Source of the DNA: Delphinapterus leucas
Taxonomy: Eukaryota; Chordata; Mammalia; Artiodactyla; Monodontidae
Direction: 5' to 3'
Assembly (NCBI RefSeq): GCF_002288925.2
Contig: NW_022098076.1
Location: forward strand, 77,332,009-77,396,008
DNA length: 64,000 nt
Part shown: piece by piece, positions 1 through 8,983 of the stretch
Layout of the letters: each line of letters begins with the position of its first letter
Numbering within the stretch: position 1 is the first letter of the stretch
Position numbers and translations under genes: made by a program
Notes under the pieces: generated by a model
Told to the model about the DNA's origin: nothing
What the model saw: only the letters and a program-made list of their open reading frames with translations
Databases searched by the model: none

Positions 1-2151
1 GCCCTACAACCCCCAGGCTCTGCGGCCCCTTGGCCACCGCACGGGCACGCTGGAGTTCATGGGTGAGGGCACCATGCCAGCCGGGGGGGAGGTGGGGTAC
101 TGCCAAAGGGGCAGCAGCCAGGGCTCACCCCACTTCACTCACCTGTGTGCCATTTATTGAGTGCTTACTGTATGCAAACAATGAATTAAGTCCTTTCCAT
201 GGACTTTTTTCAGCTTCTCTTTATAACAGCCCTGGCGATTGGCATAATATTACCCCTATTTTACAGATGAGGAAACAGAGGCGCCGTGAGGTATTTGTTC
301 AATATCAGACAGTTATAAATGGTAGCGCCAGGACTTGATAAAGCTAGAAAGACAGGAGAGTCAATGATTAATTTACGTAAAAAAGGGAAACCAGCTACCA
401 TTTAGCTACCTGCTAAATACTTTCTGTTTGTCATCTCCATTCGAGTAATTCTGCAAGCCACACTTTACAGATGAGAAGATGGAGAGCCAGACAGGTTTCG
501 TACATTGCCCAGGGTCCTGTCGCTAGAAGGGGCAGGCTGGGATTAGAGCCAGCCAGGCTGATTTCAAAGGTGCTTAATCTTGGTGTGGGCCACACCCTTT
601 GTGAATGGGCGCCCACCTTCGGAGCTGATCCAGGAGAACTTGTGACCCTGGTTCTTAGCTCCTCTGCGGTTCTGGGGACTGCCCACCATTCAGTGCCTGG
701 GCTGATTCCTCAGGTGCCCCACATCTCCCCTGGGGGCCACTCTGCCCGCTGGCATCCAGGGCCTGCTGCTCTAATGTACCCATGGTCTGGTGACCTGGGC
801 ACTGTCCTGCTTCTCAAGCCCCCAGGGGCCTCCTCTGCCTCTCCCTGGTCCCTTGCCACCAGGAAGCTGGTTCAACTTGGCCTCTTGTCTCCTGTCAGCT
901 CCTGAGATGGTAAAGGGAGACCCCATCGGCTCTGCCACGGACATCTGGGGAGTGGGTGTGCTCACTTACATCATGTGAGTGCCCCCAGGACCCACCCTCC
1001 GCCTGTACCCTCCCCCCCGCCTCCCCAGCCACGCATGCATGTGCATACTCGTGCACACACACACACACATGCACATACACATACGAGTACCCAGGTGCGG
1101 GTAGCCTTGTCCCTGAGCGCTGTGCCCCTAAGAACCTCCACACTAACGTCCCCCTGGACCTGTGAGTTGACCCTCAGTCTGCATCTGTCAACTGAACTGT
1201 CTCCTCCACAGGCTCAGTGGACGCTCCCCGTTCTATGAGCCAGACCCCCAGGAAACAGAGGCTCGCATTGTGGGGGGCCGCTTTGATGCCTTCCAGCTGT
1301 ACCCCAACACGTCCCAGAGCGCCACCCTTTTCTTGCGAAAGGTCCTCTCAGTGCATCCCTGGTGAGTGGGTCCCACACCTGCCAACCTCCCAGCATTACG
1401 TGCCTCTGGCCTCAGACTGCCCTGGCCCAGCCCATGCCTAAGCCCCCACCTCCTCCCCCGCCCCAGTAATACACTGCTGCTGCTGCTACTACTACTACTA
1501 CTACTACTTTTCCTACTCCTACTCCTCCTAAGTGGCTGCACTACCACCATTTAAAGCCCATAACAGGGGCTTCCCTGGTGGCTCAGTGGTTGAGAGTCCG
1601 CCTGCCGATGCAGGGGACACGGGTTTGTGCCCCGGTCTGGGAAGATCCCACATGCCGCGGAGCGTCTGGGCCCGTGAGCCATGGCCGCTGAGCCTGCGCG
1701 TCCAGAGCATGTGCTCCGCAATGGGAGAGGCCACAACAGAGAGAGGCCCACAAAAAAAAAAAAAAAAAAAAAAAAAAAAGCCCATAACAGCCCTATGATG
1801 TAGGCAGAATCACTGTCCCCATTTCAGAGACTGGGAAACTGAGTCCCAGAGTTGTCTAAGCTCACTCACTAGGGGCAAAGCCCTCTGGGAGGGTGGGGCC
1901 CCCTCCCTGCTCTGGGAGCCGTGCCTGCAGGCTCACTGTCCCTGGCTTCCCCTGGCAGGAGCCGGCCCTCCCTGCAGGACTGCCTAGCCCACCCATGGCT
2001 GCAGGACGCCTACCTGATGAAGCTGCGCCGCCAGACGCTCACCTTCACCACCAGCCGGCTCAAGGAGTTCCTGGGCGAGCAGCAGCGCCGCCGGGCCGAG
2101 GCTGCCACCCGTCACAAGGTGCTGCTCCGCTCCTACCCAGGCAGCCCCTAG
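1..2151 (+). CDS. SPEG: SPEG, 3' end: C-lobe of second kinase domain and C-terminus (5' partial)
   Basis: Striated-muscle preferentially expressed kinase, a giant MLCK/obscurin-family protein of the muscle triad. Only the last four coding exons are here: 1-62 (continues upstream), 899-974, 1212-1361 and 1959-2151, all with GT-AG borders and consistent phase, stop TAG 2149-2151. About 160 residues are encoded. The activation-segment end (HRTGTLEFM then APEM), the helix-F segment [13 protein letters not shown], and the helix-I region [16 protein letters not shown] identify the C-lobe of a CAMK-type kinase. An arginine-rich tail ends in LRSYPGSP. The frame is intact throughout. Catalytic and ATP-binding motifs lie upstream of the window, so kinase activity cannot be judged here. 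The intron 1362-1958 holds a CTA/CTG microsatellite and a SINE. Identification rests on recalled near-identity to mammalian SPEG and on synteny with SPEGNB. Confidence 0.95.
143..335 (-). repeat. MIR relic
   Basis: CCATTTATTGAGTGCTTACTGTATGC and TTTTACAGATGAGGAAACAGAGG match the reverse complement of the MIR SINE. SPEG intron. Confidence 0.75.
440..590 (-). repeat. MIR relic
   Basis: TTTACAGATGAGAAGATGGAG and GGGATTAGAGCCAGCCAGGCTG resemble the reverse MIR core. Confidence 0.6.
1045..1085. repeat. CA-type dinucleotide run
   Basis: CACACACACACAC interrupted by ATGCACATACACATAC. SPEG intron. Confidence 0.8.
1472..1530. repeat. CTG/CTA trinucleotide microsatellite
   Basis: Four CTG units, then about eight CTA units, then CTACTCCTACTCCTCC variants, 35 bases before the SINE duplication. 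Confidence 0.85.
1567..1779 (+). mobile_element. CHR-family tRNA-derived SINE (first copy, cetacean type)
   Basis: Starts GGGCTTCCCTGGTGGCTCAGTGG, contains GCCGATGCAGGGGACACGGG and CATGCCGCGGAGCGTCTGGG, and ends in a long A-tail. A perfect 14-base duplication AAAGCCCATAACAG lies at 1553-1566 and 1777-1790. It is inserted in an old MIR within the last SPEG intron. The body is of the type found in whale and dolphin genomes, the main lineage clue. Confidence 0.93.
1784..1880 (-). repeat. MIR relic (interrupted by the SINE at 1567)
   Basis: AACAGCCCTATGATGTAGGC and CCCCATTTCAGAGACTGGGAAACTGAG match the reverse MIR core. Confidence 0.7.
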
Positions 2152-3025
2152 TGGCTCGGACCACAGCCCGGCCTCGGGCTTCGACTCTGGGTTCCTGCTG
2201 ACGCCCCCTGGACATTCCAGGGCCCACACTGAGCCGGGTGGGCCCGGGGCTTTGGACACCAGCAGCAGCAACATCCGGCCGGGCTATTACCTCATGGACC
2301 TGCGGGGACAGAGACCCCGGGCTTTGGCCAATGCCACCCGGCCAGAACCAGAGTGGGAGACCCGTTGTCCAGGCTGGGTGGGGTCAGGAACAGGAAGGGG
2401 GGCAAGAAGGGAATGGGCAAGTGACGAGGAAAAGAAGATGAGGAATAGGGAAGGGGAGACTCTCGGAAAGTTCTGGGGGAGGGAGACAGTGCATCTGTGG
2501 GAGAACCAACCCAGGAGGGTGGGAGTGGCTGAAGAGGAGGAAAAGCGGGGAGACCAGGCTGTCTACAGGCCATGGGCTGGGAGTGTCGGTGAAGCAGGAA
2601 CAGGACATGTAGACGGTGCCAGGAAGCCAGAGCCAGTATGTGAGAGAGGGCAGTGAGGTGGGGGAGGGAGAGGAGAGCCAACTCAGGTGGGGCTGGGGTG
2701 GCCAGCTGCCAGCATCCCCAGGAGGAGAAGCATGGAGGGCTGGAGGCTGGAAGTAGTGGCCTCTTGAGCCCGCGCTCTCCTGTCCCAGCGGATGCCGCTC
2801 TGGGCACTGTGCTGGCCGAGGATGTTCTCATCACCTCTCCGTGGCCTTCGCCCTTCTGCCCATTAATATTTATTTATTTATTGACTTTTATGAAGTCTCT
2901 CTGCCATCCAATCCCTACCGCCTATGTTGTCCTGACCATCCCCGAAGCCATTCAGCTGTCTGTGCAGCTGTCTGTCTGTCTGTCTGTCACAAGGAAAATA
3001 AAAACGGCAAGCAGCAGGACCTATG
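2152..3025 (+). other. SPEG: SPEG 3' UTR
   Basis: Sequence between the SPEG stop codon and the first good poly(A) signal. It has no continuing frame in phase with the gene. The stretch 2380-2700 is purine-rich. A short TTTA run lies at 2868-2883 and a CTGT run at 2975-2989, just before the poly(A) signal. Confidence 0.7.
2997..3002 (+). terminator. SPEG: SPEG poly(A) signal AATAAA
   Basis: Canonical AATAAA about 850 bases after the SPEG stop, followed within 30 bases by a GT-rich downstream element (TATGTGTGTGGTC). A second AATAAA at 3881-3886 could serve a longer transcript. Confidence 0.75.
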
Positions 3026-4950
3026 TGTGTGGTCTATGGGGAGGGATGGCTAGGGGTACTGGGGGTGCACGATGCTGGGGGTACTGGGACAGGGGCATTC
3101 CAGCCTTCTCCAGGCCAGTGAGAGCCAAGGTATACTAGCTATAGCACCTTGGGACCTTCCTACCCCACCCCTTGACCCTCCTGGCCCCTCACGTCTCCCT
3201 TATTCCTAGAGGGAGGGAAGATGTAGGTCTGTATCTCCATCTAAAGTTTCTGGAATCCTGGCAGGACCACTGAATCCCCACCACCGCCCTCTAACCAGAC
3301 TGGCGGCCCCCACCTCTTCTCACATGTTCCATCATCACAGCTGGGAGGATGCTGGGCTCTGGAATAGACCAGCCCACACCCCAATCCAGGCTCAGCCTTC
3401 TGCGCTCTGCCCAGGAGACAGGGCAGCTCTGGTCCTGACCCCTGGGGCGGAGGGGGTTTCATCATGATGATTGGTCAGAGCAGGATGTGTAAAGAGCTCT
3501 AGAGGAAACCAGGACAGGCCCACTTGCCCACGCTCTCAGTGTTGCACCGATCAGGACACATGGGGTACCAGCAGCACAGGGCAGCTGTGAGCGCTCTGGT
3601 TGGCGTGTCTGCTGTGATGGGGCTGTAGACGAGCATTTTCCTAGGGCCCAGGGACACTCAGTCTGGACCTTCTTAGTCCCATGGCAAGCCAGGGTTCCGC
3701 TGGGGGCTAAGGGGCCTTGACTCTAAGTGCCCCCTGCGGTGCCACGGAAGGGTCACTGGGTCCTATAACTGAGCTGCCCTGCCCTGAGGTGGGGGGAGGG
3801 GGAGCCAGTTCTTGTGTCCAGAGGGACTTTTCCCCACGCCCCTCCTCCCATTGCAACTCTGCTCTTGGCAATGTAAAAGGAATAAAGGCTTTCACCATGA
3901 GCAGAGGGACCTGGTGCTGGTGTGTTGCTGATTGAGGTTGAGGGCCTCTTGGATGTAGCCCAAGCAACCCTTTGCCTAGCCCACCCCAGTCTCTCTGGCT
4001 TCCCAGGACCCCAGGGAAGAGGCAAGCCCCATCATCATAAAATAAGAGGATATTAAAGCCAGCTGGAAGAGGCCAGAGGGACACCTTTCCTACCTGCCAT
4101 TTTAGCGATGAAGATGTGCAGTTTGCCTGTGAGAAGCTCTAATCCCCTACACACTGCAAATGTTTTCATATAAAAATCAGGTGCCTGAACTCATATCTTG
4201 ATAAATGGTAAAATTCTTCTCCCCCCTCTGATCTTGAGCTTCCTTCTCATCTCCATTGGAAATGGCATGTGAACTGCTTGTTCCAAACCCGGAGGAGCAA
4301 AGGTAATTTATGTCAGCAGAGCCATGTCAAAATTGCTCTGATCAAAAGGTGACAGTGCCCCAGACCTGGGCAGGCAGTTACAGTGAATAGAAGCAAGGCT
4401 TACCTGGTGCCCTGGCCTGGGCAGACTGGACTCCAGGCAAGTCTCAGAGGGATTAACCCCTTCATCCCAGGTGCTCTGATGCCCCTATGCACCAGCTGAT
4501 GCCCAGAGAGGGAGCTTGGCTTGGGCAGACCTAGAGTTTTAGAGTCAGTATTAGTGCCAATCTCCAGGGACAGTGTAGCCCAGCCTGACCGACCATGTCA
4601 CATGGAGGGGAGTGAGTGGGAATGGGGTGGCAGGAGAGGATGCTGTTCCCCAAAATCTTTAAGGTCCCCTCTAGGTTTATCTCAGTTTACCACCAGGAGG
4701 CACAGTGTGGAAATGACAACCCTAGACTCCTGGGGTGGGGGGAGTAAGGCGCTTCCAGATTGGTTCTGACTGCCACGTGACCCTCTCATAATTGGCTAGA
4801 TGGGCAGTGAAGTCCATCGCTATTCTAGCTTCAGTCAAGGGCACCTCCACAAACACTCGCACCCCTTCACTGACTGTGTCCAGGAAGGACATGTTGTCCC
4901 ACTGTCCAGGGACTGACCTGAGTATAAACTACCCCAGCAAGGAGCTGAGT
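3026..4950. other. SPEG-SPEGNB intergenic segment
   Basis: No coding exon is seen. Contents: an isolated AATAAA at 3881-3886 after a GTAAAAGG context (possible distal SPEG 3' end), and a relatively AT-rich stretch at about 4130-4340 in otherwise GC-rich DNA that could be regulatory. No tandem repeat or young transposon is obvious. Confidence 0.5.
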
Positions 4951-5032
4951 CTCTTGTCGACCTGAGGCCTTGTCTGTTCCTCCTGGGAGTGGGATGGCTA
5001 CCTCCTGCTCTGGGAGGGCATGGGGTCACATC

Positions 5033-5351
5033 CAGCTGCCCAGCTGTCAGGGTGCTGACGTGTGAGGCACCCCAGAGCCGCTCAGGTTTCCCCCCGGGGC
5101 TGCCCCTGTGGCTGAGTTAGCATCCCAGGCATTCTCAGGCTAAATAAGGAGCCTGTCTGGGTCAGGGGGCGGGGGCTGGGGTCCCCAGGGGCTTGGGGCA
5201 ACCACGCCAAACAAGGCAAGGAGAGGAGAGATGTATAAAACCTGGGCCTGGGGCTGAGCACCTGCCTGCGCCCTTGCTGTGCCATCTGGAAGGGCTCCGA
5301 GCCTCCTGCTACACAGCCAGTGGACCCGAGTCCCGAAGTCAACCCCTCACG
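5033..5351 (+). promoter_or_regulatory. SPEGNB: SPEGNB core promoter and 5' non-coding exon
   Basis: Tandem E-boxes CAGCTG at 5033-5038 and 5041-5046 are followed by a CArG-like CTAAATAAGG at 5140-5149 and a TATA box (TATAAAA) at 5234-5240. Transcription would start near 5265. The non-coding first exon would end at 5351 before a consensus donor (GTGAGT), joined to the coding exon at 5478. E-box, SRF-type site and TATA in this order is the layout of a muscle-restricted promoter, which fits the SPEG neighbourhood. The motifs are seen directly; activity is inferred. Confidence 0.6.
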
Positions 5352-5477
5352 GTGAGTTCAGATCCTCAGGTCGGCCCTAGACACTCCCACGTCGGGAGAT
5401 GTTCTGAATCTGCAGGGAAAGGGCTGAAGTTTGGAGTCTCTGTGTCAGCCTAGATCCCTTTGTTTTCTGTTCTCCAG

Positions 5478-7323
5478 ATGTCCAAAGCAGCTCCTGCCAA
5501 AAAACCAGTGGCTGCAGCCCCGCCTCCAGGATGTACCCTGGATATCAAGGACCCCCAGGTCCAGAGGGCAGCCATTCGCATCCAGGCCTCTTACCGGGGC
5601 CACAGGTGAGGGGGAGCCTTGGAGAGCCTCTGGAGGAAGGGAGCTGGAGCTGCAGAACGCTCATGACTGCATTTGGGGGATGGATGCGGGCTGAGCACAA
5701 TGTCATGGACCACTAGGGTCACTGGACTTAGGGGAGAGCAGTTACTGAGGTGTGGAAGGGTGGCTGACACAGAGTAGACAATTTTATTAGGGTAACAATT
5801 CAGTAGCCATCACCTTCCCTACCCACCCCCATGTTTAAGGGTCTACTGGGCTGAGGGGGTGGGCAGGGGACGGTGTACGGATGGACAGGGCTGCAGGCCG
5901 GCCGGGGCCGTGTCATGGGAGCTCTGGGCCCTGACCTGGGCTGCGGGTAGGTCCCGGAAGGAGCTGCGCGAGAAGGGGCCGCCGCGAGTGCTGGAGCCGC
6001 TGAAGGATGTGGTGCTGATTGAGGGCAGCGCGGCTAAGCTGACTTGCCGCATTTCGGCTTTCCCGGACCCATTCATCCGCTGGAGCAAGGACGGCAAGGA
6101 GCTGCGCGACGGGCCCAAGTATCGCTACGTCTTCGAGGACCCTGACGTAGTCGCACTGGTGGTGCGCGACGGCGACCTGGCAGATCTGGGCCAGTACAGC
6201 ATCAACGTAACCAACCCCTTCGGCCAGTGCTCCGACTCGGCACGCATCCTCGTGGAAGGTACGCGCGCCCTGGGTGCAGGGCCACCGTGCAGAGCAGCAC
6301 CACACAGCGGGCGGCCGCAGCCGGCTCCAGCCGCGTTTACCTCTGAGCCTTGCCGAGTCCGGATGCGGATGTGACCCAGCCCCGGCACAGCCTAAGTCAC
6401 GGAACAGGGCGCAGCGCCGGCCGCGCGTAGTCCTTTCCTACCCCAGAATTGTGTCCCATACAGCCTAAGAAGTCCGCTATGGGCTTCAGTCACTCGATTC
6501 CAGAGCCTCAAGGTCACAGCGAGCCAGAAGCAGAGCCAGGGTTAGAGCCCTGGTCTTCTGGCTCTCAGCCCAGGGCAATTTCCAAGGCGCCGGGAGATGT
6601 GTGAACATTCCCGGACTTTCACCCCTAGAATCTCTTTTGATCCTCCCTTCACCTCTGCGAAGGGCAGGGTTAGTCCCGTTTGACAGTTGACGAGATGATG
6701 CCCCAGAGAGGCTAAAGACTTGCTCAACGTCACACAGCAAGCTTAAATCCATCTCCTATTTAGAGCCGGGTATTAGCTGGGGAGGTGATGCCCCTGCCCG
6801 CCTCACCTCTAGGTTCCTCACTGGGTGGCCCTTTCCCTTCTTCTAGTACCGGCGAAGATTCAGAAGGGACCGGGTAACACTAAGGTGCGCAAAGGCACCA
6901 CGGTAACGCTGACTGCCGAGATCATGGGCGAGCCTGCGCCCGACGTGGGCTGGACCAAGGACGGGGAAGACATCGATGAGGACGACAGGTGTGGGGAGGG
7001 CGGGGCTTGTAGCAAGGACAGCGCCTGGAGCAGGAGCTTGGGCGGGCGGGGTCCAGAAACTGGAGGGAGTGGGATGGGGGCGGGGAATTTGGGAGGCGAA
7101 GAACAGAGGGGGATAGTTAGCCCGACCCGACCAGGGCGCGCGTAAACTGACCGCAGGCCCTGTCCTCCCCTTCTTCCCACCTAGAGTGTTCTTCGAGATC
7201 GGCAGTACCACCACGACGCTGACTATCCGGCGGGCCACGCCTGAGGACAGCGGCAAGTACGAGGTGTACGTGGAGAACAGCCTGGGCATGGACCAGAGCT
7301 TCGCTCGCGTGGACGTGGCCTGA
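5478..7323 (+). CDS. SPEGNB: SPEG neighbour protein, IQ motif plus two Ig-like domains
   Basis: Four coding exons: 5478-5605, 5951-6258, 6847-6988 and 7185-7323, total 717 nt, 238 residues, the length I recall for human SPEGNB. The ATG is the first codon after the splice acceptor at 5476-5477. Residues 1-25 are Ala/Pro/Lys rich. An IQ-like calmodulin/light-chain-binding helix (AAIRIQASYRGHRSRKEL) spans about 31-49. Ig-like domain 1 is about 56-146, with Cys in KLTCRIS, Trp in IRWSKDG and the DLGQYSI turn. Ig-like domain 2 is about 150-238, with VGWTKDG and DSGKYEVYVEN. Both domains resemble the I-set modules of SPEG and titin. Each lacks one of the two canonical Cys, as in many muscle I-set domains. 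Molecular function is unknown; muscle expression is inferred from promoter and synteny. Confidence 0.93.
6625..6760 (-). repeat. MIR relic
   Basis: GATCCTCCCTTCACC, GATGATGCCCCAGAGAGGCTAAAGA and TCACACAGC are typical reverse-MIR words. SPEGNB intron 2. Confidence 0.65.
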
Positions 7324-7397
7324 AAGGGACCCTCAGACACTTCACCCTGGCTGGAGCCCCGGGGGCGTGGGACAGACAACCCTCCTTCATCTTGCTT

Positions 7398-7403
7398 AAT
7401 AAA
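7398..7403 (+). terminator. SPEGNB: SPEGNB poly(A) signal AATAAA
   Basis: AATAAA 75 bases after the TGA stop, followed by a T-rich stretch (TATTCGGTTCTTTTGAG) suited to a downstream element. The 3' UTR is therefore very short, about 95 bases. Confidence 0.85.
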
Positions 7404-7940
7404 GCTGCTCTCGCTGACCCTCTGCGTCTATTCGGTTCTTTTGAGACGCCATTTCCCCTGCATTTGCACCCACGCTTTATTCCCAGACCTACACCCCAAG
7501 GTCACAGAATGTTGAGGTCATAATGTTTGGGGAGTGCCTAGTCCAGTGCTTCATTCTGCAGACGGTAAATCTGAGATAGAACTTCTCTCACGGTCAGAAG
7601 TTCCTTCACTTCCCAGACAGACTGGCAGAGGAGTCTACGACTCCGCCTTCTCTTCTTTTGTATGCCTCAAGCCCCACCCTCTCCTGGGGGTTTGCACTCT
7701 GGGCCCTCCCATTTCAAGGCTGGCCACACACCCCTCAGGACTCTAGCCTCGCTCTTCCCTGTGACCCGGCTCTAGGCTTTGGCTGGTACCCCTGGGCCCT
7801 TTCCTAGACAATTTAGGTCCTAATCTTAAATTCCAACCTCTGCTTCTCAGGCGCCATCCCTCTTATTTATAGCCGCCCCTAGATTCCTTGGCCACGCCCC
7901 CGTACTTTCCCATAAATCCCACCTCCTCCCTCGGTTAGAA
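7404..7940. other. SPEGNB-GMPPA intergenic segment
   Basis: No gene seen. The segment is short and GC-moderate, with no clear young repeat. It runs directly into the GMPPA promoter. Confidence 0.5.
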
Positions 7941-7949
7941 AGCAAGGAG

Positions 7950-8220
7950 ATAGTAAGAACTACAATTCCCGGCAGACTCCGCGAAGGAGTTCTCGCGACT
8001 TGCGAGAAGACACGTGCGCGGAAGGAGCAAGCAGTAGTGGGCGACAGACCTGGCAAAAGGGAACTAATGGTGAAGGGAGCCAGTGGTAAAGGGACCAGGT
8101 GGAGGGGCGGCGAAAGGGGTAGAGGGCAGAGGACGGACGGTAGACCGAGAGAGGCTCGGAGGCCTTGGCTGGCTCTCCGCACTTCCGCTCTTGTGTTGGT
8201 TCCACAACCCCTGGCTACGT
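7950..8220 (+). promoter_or_regulatory. GMPPA: GMPPA promoter region
   Basis: A TATA-less, CpG-containing stretch about 0.8-1.0 kb before the GMPPA start codon. It carries ACTACAATTCCC at 7959-7970 (ZNF143/SBS-type), TCTCGCGA at 7991-7998, with an inverted partner GCGAGA about 4 bases later, and an E-box CACGTG at 8011-8016. This combination is typical of housekeeping promoters. A donor-like TAC/GTGAGG at 8217-8223 could end a non-coding first exon. Exact start and 5' exons cannot be fixed from sequence. Confidence 0.6.
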
Positions 8221-8229
8221 GAGGCGTAG

Positions 8230-8960
8230 TAGTTGTGGGGTTCAGAGGGTCAGCAATCAGTTCTCCGAATCCAGAGATTCAGTACTTGTCGTCAGTATCG
8301 GTACTCAGGGCTTGGTAGGTTCGGTGTTTGGGATGCTAAAGGAATCTGTCTTTTGGGTCAGGGTCCATCACCTGGAGATTGGTTTTAGGATTCAGGTTCA
8401 GCCTATGTAGGTTTTTTTTGCTAGGATTTGGGATGCATCAGATGCGGATCAGTATTAGTTCAGTACTTGGGATTCATTCTTAGGATTGTAGTTAAATATT
8501 TGGGGCTCACTCAGGGTCTGGGGTTCAGTATTCAGGCTTCACTATTGGGGTTCAGGGCTTAACATCTAGAGTGAGGATGCAACAATTGGGAATCGGTGGG
8601 TTTGGGGTTTCGGTTTTTTGAGATTTGGGGTCTGAGAAGGGCTTCTCTTGCTGAGTTTCTGAGTTTGCTGAATTTGTGGCCAGAGGGAGGTCTGTTAGGG
8701 GTCAAATTGTGGGGTGTGAATTTCAGAATTTGGGTGAAATCCCTGTGGGATTTGAAGGCTGCCTGGAGGCTGGGCTAGGATTTGAGTTGTGTGGGATTTG
8801 TGAGGTGTTGTGTCCGGGGCAGGTCTATATTGAACTTCGGATTTACATCCTCCGAGGGGACTAAGTGTTGCTATTTGGGTTTTGGGGGCTTGGCTGGGGT
8901 ATGAGTCAGGTTCCTGGGTTGGGGTGTGAGATCTAAGCCTGACTTCTCTGTTGGGATTTG
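8230..8960. repeat. Degenerate G/T-rich tandem repeat in the GMPPA 5' region
   Basis: About 700 bases with irregular recurrences of words such as GGGTTCAGTATTCAGG, TTGGGATT and GGGATTTGAGG on the + strand, strongly G+T biased and without a constant period. It looks like an old, eroded minisatellite between the promoter and the first coding exon. No open frame or splice structure is supported inside it. Confidence 0.5.
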
Positions 8961-8983
8961 AGGTTTAGGTAGCAGTCGCCATC

